From the NCBI RefSeq assembly GCF_009720675.1, contig NZ_WNJO01000005.1:62001-126000 (forward strand): a DNA stretch of 64,000 bases, in the 5' to 3' direction. Origin of the DNA: Secundilactobacillus folii (GTDB lineage Bacteria > Bacillota > Bacilli > Lactobacillales > Lactobacillaceae). Shown here one piece after another: positions 48,067-57,179 of the stretch; positions within the stretch are counted from its first letter, which is position 1; the number at the start of each line of letters is the position of its first letter. The position numbers and the translations under genes were made by a program. The notes beneath the pieces are model-generated. The model saw only the letters and a list, made by a program, of their open reading frames with translations, did no database searches and had not been told where the DNA came from.

Positions 48067-48295
48067 TGAGTTAAAATTAAAAGCGTATGAAATTACTCAC
48101 TTCAAAACAGTGTCAGTGCGTGTACACTTTTGAAAACGCGACTCAGGCGAACTGTGATTCCGAATAGTTTCCAGCCGTATGAGCGAACAAGCTGTATGAT
48201 TCCCAATCGAACCGTGTAGCTTGTTCGTTTGTCGAATAGGGACAATTAATTTGGGAGATCAAGCGCAAATTTTCATAAGGCGGAGGGGAATAAAT
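48067..48295 (+). promoter_or_regulatory. Long structured 5' leader of ABC operon
   Basis: The leader holds a hairpin TCAAAA-AGTGT/ACACTTTTGA (48102-48133) and a later 10-bp hairpin CGAACAAGCT (48184-48193) with AGCTTGTTCG (48218-48227) followed by TTTG, which looks like a weak terminator. It has no T-box, and I recognise no known riboswitch. Attenuation is possible but unproven. Confidence 0.4.
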
Positions 48296-49036
48296 ATGTC
48301 CATGATTGAATTTCAAGACGTACAGAAGTATTATGGCGACTTTCATGCCCTGCATGACATTAACCTTACCATTGATGCTGGGGAAACCGTTGTTCTAATT
48401 GGCCCATCAGGTTCAGGAAAGTCCACTTTGATTCGAACTATCAACGGTTTGGAGACGATCCAAGAGGGTAAATTGATCGTTAATGGTCAGGACTTGGCCG
48501 AACGAAAAACGGATATGAACCGGATTCGTAAAAACGTTGGCATGGTGTTTCAACACTTTAATCTGTATGCCAATAAAACCATTTTGGAAAATATCATGTT
48601 AGCACCGCGGCTGGTCTTGCATCGACCGGAGGATGAAAATAAAAAATTTGCGATGGATCTGCTGGATCGAGTCGGTTTAGCTGATCAAGCACCTAAGCTG
48701 CCAGCCCAGCTTTCTGGTGGGCAGCAGCAACGAATCGCAATTGCGCGGTCGTTGGCGATGAAGCCAAAAGCACTGCTGTTTGATGAACCAACTAGTGCCC
48801 TGGACCCAGAAATGATTGATGATGTGCTAAATGTTATGAAAAACATTGCCCGTGACTCTTCCATGACGATGTTAGTTGTGACCCACGAAATGGGCTTCGC
48901 TCGTGAAGTGGCCAACCGGGTTGTTTTCATGGCAGATGGCCGGATTTTGGAAGATGACAGTAAGGAGAAGTTCTTTGATGGTCAACCGTCAAATGAACGG
49001 GCACGTCAATTCTTAAGCAAGATTATCACCCACTAA
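48296..49036 (+). CDS. Polar amino acid ABC transporter ATP-binding protein (GlnQ-type)
   Basis: This 246-residue ATPase of the polar-amino-acid family has Walker A GPSGSGKST (about 35-43), Q-loop MVFQHFNLY, signature LSGGQQQR and Walker B LLFDEPTSALDPEM, with switch His in VTHEMGF. These forms are standard for glutamine/glutamate importers. ATG 48296 is six bases after GGAGGGG. It is the first gene of a four-gene operon with a binding protein and two permeases. The substrate is probably glutamate or glutamine, by family only. Confidence 0.92.
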   Translation: MSMIEFQDVQKYYGDFHALHDINLTIDAGETVVLIGPSGSGKSTLIRTINGLETIQEGKLIVNGQDLAERKTDMNRIRKNVGMVFQHFNLYANKTILENIMLAPRLVLHRPEDENKKFAMDLLDRVGLADQAPKLPAQLSGGQQQRIAIARSLAMKPKALLFDEPTSALDPEMIDDVLNVMKNIARDSSMTMLVVTHEMGFAREVANRVVFMADGRILEDDSKEKFFDGQPSNERARQFLSKIITH

Positions 49037-49055
49037 TAATTAAGGAGATGTGAGC

Positions 49056-49889
49056 ATGAAGAAATTATTCCGATTGATCAGCATTATCATCTCTAGTTTG
49101 GCATTAGTACTTGTCCTATCCGCCTGTGGTTCCAAACCACTGTCGGCGCAAAACGTGGTGACACGTGCTAAACAAACCAATACGATTACTTGGGGTGTAA
49201 AGGCTGATACGAAACTGTTTGGTCTGATGGATGTCAAGACTGGTCAGATCAAGGGGTTTGAAGTTGATTTGGCAAAGGCAATCACCAAACAGATCTTAGG
49301 GCCAAAGGGCAAAGCTGAATTCGTTCAAGTTACCAGTTCGACCCGGATGCCACTACTGGAAAATGGGAACATCGATGCGATTATGGCGACGATGACGATT
49401 ACGCCTGAACGCGAAAAGCAAGTTGATTTTTCCCGTTCCTATTTTGATGCTGGGCAATCATTGCTTGTTAAGCAGGGCAGTCCAATTAAAAACGTTAAGG
49501 ATCTCAATAAGAACGGTGCCACCGTTTTAGGTGTGGTTGGGTCAAACTCCGTGCAAAACGTTGCCAAGTTCGCGCCAAAAGCGAAAGTGTTGCAACTCTC
49601 TGATTATGCACAAGCGATGACCGCTTTGAAATCTGGTCAGGGTGAAGCGCTGACGACTGATAATGGTATTCTCGCCGGGATGTCAGTTGAAAATCCTGGT
49701 TACGTCTTAGTTGGTGGTAACTTTACGAAGGAACCATACGGGATCGCCATCAATAAACACCAAACGGAATTTCGTAAGGATCTGAATTCGGCGCTGACTA
49801 AAGTCGAACAGAGTGGCCAGTATAACCGGCTGTTGAAGAAGTGGTTTGGTAACGTTAAAGGCATGCATTATAAGGAGATGCTACGATGA
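49056..49889 (+). CDS. Polar amino acid ABC substrate-binding lipoprotein
   Basis: This 277-residue solute receptor has a type II signal peptide with lipobox LSAC (lipidated Cys near residue 26). The SBP_bac_3 fold follows, with GFEVDLAKAI, NGNIDAIMATMTITPEREKQVDFS and the second-lobe SGQGEALTTDNGIL. The acidic-residue-rich ligand loop agrees with Glu/Gln/Asp binding. ATG 49056 follows AAGGAG; the GTG two codons earlier is too close to it. The stop overlaps the first permease start by 4 bp. Confidence 0.92.
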   Translation: MKKLFRLISIIISSLALVLVLSACGSKPLSAQNVVTRAKQTNTITWGVKADTKLFGLMDVKTGQIKGFEVDLAKAITKQILGPKGKAEFVQVTSSTRMPLLENGNIDAIMATMTITPEREKQVDFSRSYFDAGQSLLVKQGSPIKNVKDLNKNGATVLGVVGSNSVQNVAKFAPKAKVLQLSDYAQAMTALKSGQGEALTTDNGILAGMSVENPGYVLVGGNFTKEPYGIAINKHQTEFRKDLNSALTKVEQSGQYNRLLKKWFGNVKGMHYKEMLR

Positions 49890-50524
49890 TAGCTATTTTT
49901 CAAAACTATGGCGGTCTACTGCTTCAAGGATTCGGTCAGACCTTATTGTGTAGCATCATTGCACTGTTCTTTAGTTTGATTATTGGATCCATGTTTGCAA
50001 TTTTTGAGACCACGCCAGTCAAATTTTTACGGGTAATTGCCCGCATCTATATTGAAGTCTTTCGAAACATTCCACTACTGGTAATCACGATGTTCTTTTT
50101 CGTGGTGATTCCGATGTTTGTGGCGAAGATCAGTGGCTTTGCGGCCGGCACGATTGGTTTGACGATCTACACTTCTGCATTTATCGCCGAAACGGTTCGG
50201 GCTGGTATTCAATCCGTTGACCCTGGGCAAATGGAAGGTGCCAGAGCTAACGGTTTGTCATTCTGGCAGGCAATGCGTTATATCGTGTTACCACAGGCCT
50301 TTCGATACGTCATTCCACCTTTGGGCAACCAGTTTATCAACCTGGTTAAGAACTCATCAGTCCTAGCCTTCGTGGCTGGCTTTGATTTAATGTATCAAGG
50401 CAATGTCATTGCGTCAGATTCACTGAGCACAATGAGCACTTACGTCTGCATTGGGTTGCTGTATCTGGTCATCACGTTGCCGTTGAGTTACTGGATGCGG
50501 TATCTGGAAAAGAAACTAGCCTAG
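49886..50524 (+). CDS. Polar amino acid ABC permease 1
   Basis: This 212-residue permease of the HisMQ family has five helices. The EAA-type coupling loop is VDPGQMEGARANGLSFWQAM, whose core EGARANGL contacts the ATPase. It overlaps the upstream binding-protein gene by 4 bp (ATGA) and lies 12 bp ahead of permease 2. Both permeases should form a heterodimer. Confidence 0.92.
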   Translation: MIAIFQNYGGLLLQGFGQTLLCSIIALFFSLIIGSMFAIFETTPVKFLRVIARIYIEVFRNIPLLVITMFFFVVIPMFVAKISGFAAGTIGLTIYTSAFIAETVRAGIQSVDPGQMEGARANGLSFWQAMRYIVLPQAFRYVIPPLGNQFINLVKNSSVLAFVAGFDLMYQGNVIASDSLSTMSTYVCIGLLYLVITLPLSYWMRYLEKKLA

Positions 50525-50536
50525 GGGGGTGCGATC

Positions 50537-51190
50537 ATGAAAGACTTTATTGATGCTTATTCGTGGATCAACATGCGTTACTTATTTCAGGGCCTTGGCA
50601 TTACGGTGATCGTCTCCATTGCTTCAATTGCTGGTAGTTATGTGATCGGAGCTCTTTTAGGCATTATCCGGTACGTTAACATCCGCTTCATTTCGCCGAT
50701 CGTCGGCTTGGTTATTGATATTATTCGTAACCTACCATTGCTGCTGATCATCTTCTTTACTTACTTCGGCCTGCCAAACCTTGGTTTTCGACCAAGCAGT
50801 ATCTGGGCAACGATTATTGCGATGATCGTGTTCGAATCAACAATGATTGCTGAGATCGTTCGTTCGGGGATTCAAGCCGTTGACCCTGGCCAAATGGAAG
50901 GTGCACGCGCGAATGGTCTGACGTACGCGCAAGCCATGCAACACATCATTTTACCTCAAGCGATGAAAAAGATGATTCCAGCACTAGTTAGTCAATTTAT
51001 TTCACTGATCAAGGATACATCACTGGCAACGATCATTGTGCTGCCAGACTTGATGCATAATGCTCAGATCGTGTACGGGCAAAATTCAACGTACATTTTG
51101 CCAATGTTCTTGATGCTGGCAATCATGTACTTCGTTGTTTGTTACGCTTTGTCACTTGTCAGCCGGTCGTTGGAACGACGCTTGAACTAA
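50537..51190 (+). CDS. Polar amino acid ABC permease 2
   Basis: This 217-residue HisMQ-family permease is a partner and paralogue of the preceding one. Its coupling loop is nearly the same (VDPGQMEGARANGLTYAQAM). The helix 3 segment RNLPLLLIIFFTYFGLP is characteristic of glutamate/aspartate permeases. It is the last gene of the operon; a strong terminator follows about 100 bp later. The ribosome site is GGGGGTG. Confidence 0.92.
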   Translation: MKDFIDAYSWINMRYLFQGLGITVIVSIASIAGSYVIGALLGIIRYVNIRFISPIVGLVIDIIRNLPLLLIIFFTYFGLPNLGFRPSSIWATIIAMIVFESTMIAEIVRSGIQAVDPGQMEGARANGLTYAQAMQHIILPQAMKKMIPALVSQFISLIKDTSLATIIVLPDLMHNAQIVYGQNSTYILPMFLMLAIMYFVVCYALSLVSRSLERRLN

Positions 51191-51291
51191 TTAAATTCAA
51201 AAGACAGTTGCCGTTATGCCCGCTTTGTTGCGAATGTGGCGGCTTTTCTGTATTTAGGTAAAGATTGAATTAAAATATCAGGCCATCAAAT

Positions 51292-51339
51292 AAGATGCAC
51301 CAAACATCTAGTCATTTTGGTAGATGTTTGGTGCATCTT
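51292..51339. terminator. Bidirectional intrinsic terminator
   Basis: A perfect 19-bp inverted repeat (51292-51310 with 51321-51339), 10-nt loop, T-run; it separates the ABC operon from convergent hflX. The rest of the 306-bp gap (51191-51496) shows nothing else. Confidence 0.9.
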
Positions 51340-51496
51340 TCGTGATTTAATTAAAATTATGACTAAGGCTTAGACAAGCGACTTTCCTGAATACTTGCCA
51401 ATGGAACTAGGAATTTTAAAGAAACTATGCGTGATCCAGCAGTCTTGATTGTAGCCGAATCGTTTCTGTCACAGTGCCACATCGCAATGCATTCGG

Positions 51497-52771
51497 TTAT
51501 TCCGTAACGTACTTGCCAAACCGCTGGTAATCAATATCGGTGACTTCGGCCTCGATCTTAGTACCTGCTTCTACGTAATCGGTTGATTTGACCGTGGCGT
51601 GATCGTTGAGGTACGAAACAACGTCACCATCAGCAAACGGGATCAAGAAAGTGGCGTCAACGTAATTCTTAAAGACTTTTTCCCGAATGACGTCAACTAG
51701 TAAGTCAATTGATTTTGAATCGTTAGCGGAAATGACGATCTCGTCGCCAGCTCGCGATGGATAGGGATTATCCGTTAGGTCGGCCTTGTTATAGACCGTG
51801 ATCATTGGCAAGTCTGGAACGCCAATCTCGTTCAAGGTCTGCTTGGTCGTTGACATCATGTCGACCCGGTTAGGGCTGGAGTAGTCGACTACTTGCACTA
51901 ACAGATCAGCGTTAGCCGCCTCATACAGGGTTGATTTGAAGGCCTCAACAAGGGTGGTCGGCAGCTGCGAGACGAAGCCAACGGTATCACTCAGCAGTAA
52001 TTTCTTTGAATCGTCAAATTGTAGCTGCCGGACGCTGGTATCAAGCGTGGCAAACAGCATATTTTTGACCGTAACTTGCTTGTCCTCGTTCATTCCGTAT
52101 CGTTTGATCAATTCATTCATAATAGTCGATTTGCCGGCGTTTGTGTAGCCGATCAACGCCACGTTTGGTAGCTGCACCCGCTCACGTTGCTGACGCTTAA
52201 CGGCCGCGGACTTATTAACATCCTTTAGTTCGTGACGGACGTGATTGATCTGGCGTTGAACCGTCCGCCGACTTAATTCGATCTGGGCTTCACCAGCACC
52301 ACGGTTGGTGAACCCGCCACCGGCACTCGTCCCAGTTTGTTGGTCGAGACGCTGGTTCATGGCCGTATGCAGTCGTGGCATTTGATATTGCAGCTTAGCC
52401 AGTTCGACCTGTAACTTAGCTTCGCGGCTCTGAGCGCGGTTAGCGAAAATGGCTAAGATCAGACCAGTTCGGTCCATCACCGGCACCTTAACAATTTTTT
52501 CCAGATTCCGAATCTGACTGGGGGTCAGTTCGTCGTTAGCAACTACAACTTCTGCGCCGGTGTCGACAACCACGTCGCGCAGTTCTTCCACTTTACCAGT
52601 CCCAAAGTAAGTGCCAGCAATGGGCTGACTTAGATTTTGCACGATGGTTTCTACCACGGTCATGTTATTGGCTTCTGACAAAGCTTTTAATTCTTCCATG
52701 GCATAATCAAAGTTATAGCGCCCCGTATTCAGGCCAATGTTAATGACCGGCACCAGTTCGCTGTTATCCAT
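51497..52771 (-). CDS. hflX: GTPase HflX
   Basis: This ribosome-associated GTPase of 424 residues rescues or splits stalled or heat-damaged 70S ribosomes. It has an N-terminal HflX domain with a Gly-rich linker (GTSAGGGFTNRGAGE, about 147-161) and a central coiled region. The G domain has G1 GYTNAGKST (208-216), G3 DTVGFVSQLP and G4 NKAD, and a short C-terminal domain follows. The start codon follows GGACGGTGAC. The gene is alone on the minus strand. Confidence 0.95.
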   Translation of the reverse strand: MDNSELVPVINIGLNTGRYNFDYAMEELKALSEANNMTVVETIVQNLSQPIAGTYFGTGKVEELRDVVVDTGAEVVVANDELTPSQIRNLEKIVKVPVMDRTGLILAIFANRAQSREAKLQVELAKLQYQMPRLHTAMNQRLDQQTGTSAGGGFTNRGAGEAQIELSRRTVQRQINHVRHELKDVNKSAAVKRQQRERVQLPNVALIGYTNAGKSTIMNELIKRYGMNEDKQVTVKNMLFATLDTSVRQLQFDDSKKLLLSDTVGFVSQLPTTLVEAFKSTLYEAANADLLVQVVDYSSPNRVDMMSTTKQTLNEIGVPDLPMITVYNKADLTDNPYPSRAGDEIVISANDSKSIDLLVDVIREKVFKNYVDATFLIPFADGDVVSYLNDHATVKSTDYVEAGTKIEAEVTDIDYQRFGKYVTE

Positions 52772-53385
52772 GTTGTCACCGTCCTAACTTTTTCTTAAGT
52801 ATACCACAGCCTAGCGGTGCCCCATCATATAGAGGCCGTTGGGCTAGGGCTGTTAAAATCCAGGGACCGATAAGCAGCAAACGGACCTTTCACATCCGAA
52901 CGGAATTTTAGCCCAGTGATTATTAATGAGTCTAATGTTGCCGCTCAGATTTTGAACCGGGTTTTGTAGCTTTCAGAAGAGGGTTGGCGTGCTGGGTAGT
53001 TCGTAAATATTTTACTGCATAAATATGGTTCATATGTCTAAATCTGTATATCAACCCAAATGTTTCTTGTGCACAATTGATTTTTAAATCAATACAGGCT
53101 AAAATAATGAGAGTTCTTTCATTCAAACGCCAGCGCATAAATTCTCACGTATAATTGCAGTCTGATTCTAATATTGGTAGATTTTCGTAAAGTTATCCGG
53201 AACTACGAAAAAATATTCAAATCATAAAAACTATATAATCAGGTTTTACGGGGTATATCACGTTAAAAATGATAAAACAAGATTGATTTTAATTGTTTTC
53301 TAATATACAATAAAATCATTCTTCGTATTACATAGTTTCATGATTTCCATGCGGAGTAATCTATCATTTTGGGAGTGAGTTGGGA
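52772..53385. other. Long intergenic region upstream of oppA
   Basis: This 614-bp AT-rich gap between divergent hflX and oppA contains a perfect inverted repeat ATTGATTT-TT-AAATCAAT (53086-53103) and the oppA promoter at 53283-53311. I find no tRNA, no open frame with a ribosome site and no known riboswitch. The length suggests regulation of peptide uptake or a lost gene. Confidence 0.5.
53283..53311 (+). promoter_or_regulatory. Promoter of opp operon
   Basis: TTGATT (53283-53288), 17-nt spacer, TACAAT (53306-53311), giving a leader of about 70 nt before oppA. Confidence 0.6.
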
Positions 53386-55023
53386 ATGAGATTTAACAAG
53401 GCATTAGCTTTAGGCGCTGTCTCTGGCGCTTCGTTATTGTTGTTAGCTGCTTGCGGTTCTAGTAAAAGCAGCAAAAGTTTAGCCAGCAACCAAACCCTTA
53501 ACTGGGTTGAAACGGCCAATATACCAACAATGGATCCTTCAAAATCGACTGACATCGTCAGTGGGGGCGCTTTGAATAACGTTGATGAAGGCCTATTGCG
53601 AATTGGTCAAGGATCTAAGCTTCGTCCCGGGGTTGCCAAGTCTTACAAAGTCTCTAAAGATGGTAAGACCTGGACGTTTAACCTGCGTCATTCGAAATGG
53701 AGCAACGGTGATCCCGTCACCGCCAAAGACTTCGTTTACGGCTGGCAACGCACCGTTAAACCAAGTACGGCTTCCCAGTATGCTTACCTGTACGACCACG
53801 TCAAGAACTTTAACGCGGTCAACAAGGGTAAGATGGCTCCGTCTAAGTTGGGTATCAAGGCGGATGGCAACTATAAAGTAGTTGTTACCTTGTCAAGACC
53901 ACAGTCATACTTTAAGTACATTGTTGGTGCTCCGGCATTCTTCCCGCAGGATCAAAAAGTTGTGACTAAGTACGGTTCTAAGTTTGCCGCGAACTCGAAG
54001 AACGCAGTTTACAACGGTCCATTTAAGCTGACCGGCTGGACTGGTACCAACAACACTTGGACCTTAGCCAAGAATACGAAGTACTGGAACGCTAAAGCTA
54101 CCAAACTGAAAGCAGTTAAGTTCCAAGTTATTAAGGATCAAGGGACTTGGCTCAGTCAGTATCAAAGTGGTAAAGTTGATGAGTTGATCACTGATGGGAC
54201 ACAGTACAAGCAGTTTAAGAATTCTAAACAAATGCATTTGCGGAATTCTGCTTCGACTTTCTACCTCGAAATGAATCAACGGAAAGGCGGCTACTTCAGA
54301 AATAATCTGGACGCCCGAAAAGCTGTTTCGATGGCGATCAACAAGGGTCAATTGACTAAGGATATCTTGGCTGACGGCTCGCAGGCACCTAAAGGATTGG
54401 TTCCGACCAACTTAGCTAAGAAGGGTGGCACCGACTTTGCTGATGCGTCAAACGTGAAGTCTGGGACGGAGTATAATTTGACTCAGGCCAAGGCACTTTG
54501 GCGTCAAGGCTTGAAGAAGGCCGGTAAGTCAAGTACCAGCTTGGAACTGTTAGCTGATGATACCCCTGCTGGCAAGAAGACGGCTGAATTCATCCAGAGT
54601 CAATTGACGAAGTTGCCGGGTCTGAAGGTCAACGTTGACACCGTACCATTCAACGTCCGTTTGTCGCGTTCAACAAAGGGTCAATTTGACATGGTTATCG
54701 GCGGCTGGATCGCTGACTTTCCTGATGCCATTTCCTTTAGTTCACTGTTCACTTCAACCAACGCTTATAACCGTGGTCAATGGAAGAACAGCACCTATGA
54801 TAACGACGTTAAGAACGCTGAAGGTAAGGATGCCAACAATGCAAACGCACGTTGGAACGATTTGGTTAACGCAGAAAAAACGTTGATGCAACAACAAGGG
54901 ATCGTTCCTCTGTATCAACAGACTCAAGCACAGATGTTGAAGTCGAAGGTTCGTGGCGTTCAATACTTCCCAACTGGTGCTGAATGGGACTTCAGTCACG
55001 CTTACATTTCGAATAGCAAATAG
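53386..55023 (+). CDS. oppA: Oligopeptide ABC transporter substrate-binding lipoprotein
   Basis: This is a 545-residue SBP_bac_5 receptor. The lipobox LLAAC (lipidated Cys23) is followed by a short Ser/Lys linker and the peptide-binding domains with WVETANIPTMDPSKSTD, LRHSKWSNGDPVTAKDFVYGW (family signature) and the late IGGWIADFPD. It captures oligopeptides for the permease complex encoded downstream. ATG 53386 follows GGGAGTGAG. It is the first gene of oppABCDF and is separated from oppB by a partial terminator, which should keep OppA in excess. Confidence 0.94.
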   Translation: MRFNKALALGAVSGASLLLLAACGSSKSSKSLASNQTLNWVETANIPTMDPSKSTDIVSGGALNNVDEGLLRIGQGSKLRPGVAKSYKVSKDGKTWTFNLRHSKWSNGDPVTAKDFVYGWQRTVKPSTASQYAYLYDHVKNFNAVNKGKMAPSKLGIKADGNYKVVVTLSRPQSYFKYIVGAPAFFPQDQKVVTKYGSKFAANSKNAVYNGPFKLTGWTGTNNTWTLAKNTKYWNAKATKLKAVKFQVIKDQGTWLSQYQSGKVDELITDGTQYKQFKNSKQMHLRNSASTFYLEMNQRKGGYFRNNLDARKAVSMAINKGQLTKDILADGSQAPKGLVPTNLAKKGGTDFADASNVKSGTEYNLTQAKALWRQGLKKAGKSSTSLELLADDTPAGKKTAEFIQSQLTKLPGLKVNVDTVPFNVRLSRSTKGQFDMVIGGWIADFPDAISFSSLFTSTNAYNRGQWKNSTYDNDVKNAEGKDANNANARWNDLVNAEKTLMQQQGIVPLYQQTQAQMLKSKVRGVQYFPTGAEWDFSHAYISNSK

Positions 55024-55095
55024 TTAGTTATCGGTAAATAAATGGGAATCATCACAATTACAGAGATGATTGTGATTATAGGTAATAAGTAGTGG

Positions 55096-55140
55096 AAGTA
55101 AGAGACCGGAGCTGCTAGGTTCCTTTCTCTTACTTTTACA
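55096..55140 (+). terminator. Intercistronic hairpin between oppA and oppB
   Basis: AAGTAAGAGA (55096-55105) pairs with TCTCTTACTT (55126-55135) and a short T-run follows. It is a likely attenuating terminator or mRNA-stabilising stem rather than an operon end. Confidence 0.6.
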
Positions 55141-55196
55141 TATGTACTAAAAAGTGCAATGATATGATATAAGTATCAAGAATGAGAGGTATCTTC

Positions 55197-56126
55197 ATGG
55201 CGAAATATTTAATCAAGCGGATCTTCTACCTGCTGTTGACGCTGTTTATCGTCATTACCGTTACGTTCTTCATGATGAAGCTGCTGCCTGGGACGCCGCT
55301 GCAAAACCAGCAAAAATTGTCGCCGTCACAACAACACTTGATTTTGAAGCAGTACGGGTTGACCAAACCAGTCTGGCAACAGTACCTAATTTACGTGTCA
55401 GGTGTGTTCCACTTTAACTTCGGGACGTCTTTCCAGTTTAGTGATCAGCCAGTTTCTTACTTGATTTCAAGTCGAATTGGGCCGTCATTACAGTTAGGGG
55501 TCCAAGCAATGATTCTGGGTGTCATTCCAGGAATCGTGGTTGGTGCCTTAGGTGCAATCAGGAAGAATACTTGGGTCGACGCCACCACCACCATCGTTTC
55601 GATTCTTGGGATCTCGATTCCAAGTTTCGTTCTGGCTGTCCTGCTGCAATACTACATCGGCTTAAAACTCGGCTGGTTGCCAATTGCTGACTGGGGAGGT
55701 TTCTCCTATACGATTCTGCCAACAATTGCGTTAGCTGCGTCGCCGTTCGCCGATACGGCGCGGTTTATTCGAACCGAAATGGTTGATGTGTTAAATTCTG
55801 ATTACATTGAACTTGCCCGGGCAAAGGGCCTGAGTAAGTGGGGCGTGATCTATCACCATGCGCTTCGAAACAGTTTGATTCCGGTTGTGACCATTGTTGG
55901 ACCGTTGGCCGTCAACATTATGACTGGTTCAATGGTCATTGAAAACATCTTCTCGGTTCCTGGGATCGGGGATCAATTTGTCAAATCAATTTTGACCAAT
56001 GATTATCCAACAATTATGGCGGTTACCATTGTTTATAGTGTCATGCTGATGGTTGTACTGTTGATCACTGATATTCTCTACGGCATCATTGATCCTCGAA
56101 TCAGAATTACAGGCGAAAGTAACTAA
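55197..56126 (+). CDS. oppB: Oligopeptide ABC transporter permease OppB
   Basis: This 309-residue inner permease subunit has six helices. The start MAKYLIKRIFYLLLTLF and block MKLLPGTPL are typical of the DppB/OppB class, and the coupling loop is DYIELARAKGLSKWGVIYHHALRNSL. ATG 55197 follows GAGAGG by seven bases; an ATG five codons earlier lies across that site. It pairs with OppC, encoded 17 bp downstream. Confidence 0.93.
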   Translation: MAKYLIKRIFYLLLTLFIVITVTFFMMKLLPGTPLQNQQKLSPSQQHLILKQYGLTKPVWQQYLIYVSGVFHFNFGTSFQFSDQPVSYLISSRIGPSLQLGVQAMILGVIPGIVVGALGAIRKNTWVDATTTIVSILGISIPSFVLAVLLQYYIGLKLGWLPIADWGGFSYTILPTIALAASPFADTARFIRTEMVDVLNSDYIELARAKGLSKWGVIYHHALRNSLIPVVTIVGPLAVNIMTGSMVIENIFSVPGIGDQFVKSILTNDYPTIMAVTIVYSVMLMVVLLITDILYGIIDPRIRITGESN

Positions 56127-56143
56127 AGTGGGAGGGCAAATAA

Positions 56144-57166
56144 ATGGCTGATGAAGTAAAGCTGCCTGCAGATAGTTTTGAACCGCTTGATAAATCGAAA
56201 CATCTTGACAGCGAAAAAATTGCGGCACCAAACCTCACGTTCTTACAGGATGCTTGGCGCCGTCTAAGGAAGAACAAGAGCGCCATTATTGCCATGGTCA
56301 TTTTGATTATCTTTTTCATTATGGCTTTTGGTTCGGTGTTCTTTTCACCGCATAATCCAAATGCAGTTAATCCGCAATACGCTAACTTACCGCCTAAATG
56401 GCCGGGAGTTGGTATCAATGGTTTAAACGGAACACTGGTTCAGGCCGGCAGTCGAATCAACGCGTACCACGCAGCTGGTGCGGGTGCCAATGTGCACTAC
56501 TGGTTAGGGACTGATTATCTCGGCCGTGACTTATTTTCCCGGATCCTTTACGGGACGCGGATTTCATTAACGGTTGCCGTTGTGGCAACGGCGGTGGATC
56601 TGCTGTTTGGTGTCACGTTTGGCCTCTTTTCCGGTTGGAAGGGCGGCTGGATCGATAACTTCATGCAACGGATAATTGAAATCATCATGTCAATTCCAAC
56701 GTTGGTTGTGGTTGTGTTACTGATCTTGGTTTTGAAACCCGGGATGATGTCGATCACAATTGCCATTGCGTTTTCTAGTTGGACCACCATGGCCCGGCTG
56801 ATACGAGCGCAGACCTTGGAGTTAAAAGAGCAGGAGTATGTGCTGGCAGCTAAAACGCTTGGTGAAAGTTCCATCAAGATTGCTTTCAAGCACTTACTGC
56901 CAAATCTATCGAGTATCATTATCATTCAAACAATGTTCACGATTCCCAGTGCGATCTTCTTCGAAGCGTTCCTATCCTTTGTTGGGATCGGGATCAGTTC
57001 GCCAAAGGCATCGCTTGGTACTTTGCTGAATGATGGGCAAAAGAACTTCCAATTCTTGCCATATCAGATGTGGTATCCAGCAATCGTGCTGTCGGTTATC
57101 ATGATTGCCTTTAACATTTTTGCCGATGGTCTGCGGGATGCCTTTGATCCGCAAACGAAAGAGTAG
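56144..57166 (+). CDS. oppC: Oligopeptide ABC transporter permease OppC
   Basis: This 340-residue second permease has a longer cytoplasmic N-terminus (about 45 residues), the OppC_N helix, an outside segment and then five helices. Marks are HYWLGTDYLGRDLFSRILYGTR and the coupling loop EQEYVLAAKTLGESSIKIAFKHLLPN. The ribosome site is GGGAGGG. It is part of oppABCDF and followed 13 bp later by oppD. Confidence 0.93.
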   Translation: MADEVKLPADSFEPLDKSKHLDSEKIAAPNLTFLQDAWRRLRKNKSAIIAMVILIIFFIMAFGSVFFSPHNPNAVNPQYANLPPKWPGVGINGLNGTLVQAGSRINAYHAAGAGANVHYWLGTDYLGRDLFSRILYGTRISLTVAVVATAVDLLFGVTFGLFSGWKGGWIDNFMQRIIEIIMSIPTLVVVVLLILVLKPGMMSITIAIAFSSWTTMARLIRAQTLELKEQEYVLAAKTLGESSIKIAFKHLLPNLSSIIIIQTMFTIPSAIFFEAFLSFVGIGISSPKASLGTLLNDGQKNFQFLPYQMWYPAIVLSVIMIAFNIFADGLRDAFDPQTKE

Positions 57167-57179
57167 GTGAGACGACAAA

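Noticed and set aside
48195-48216. tRNA T-arm-like sequence (GGTTCGATT on the minus strand)
   Set aside because: The acceptor, D and anticodon arms are absent; it is the loop of a terminator-like hairpin.
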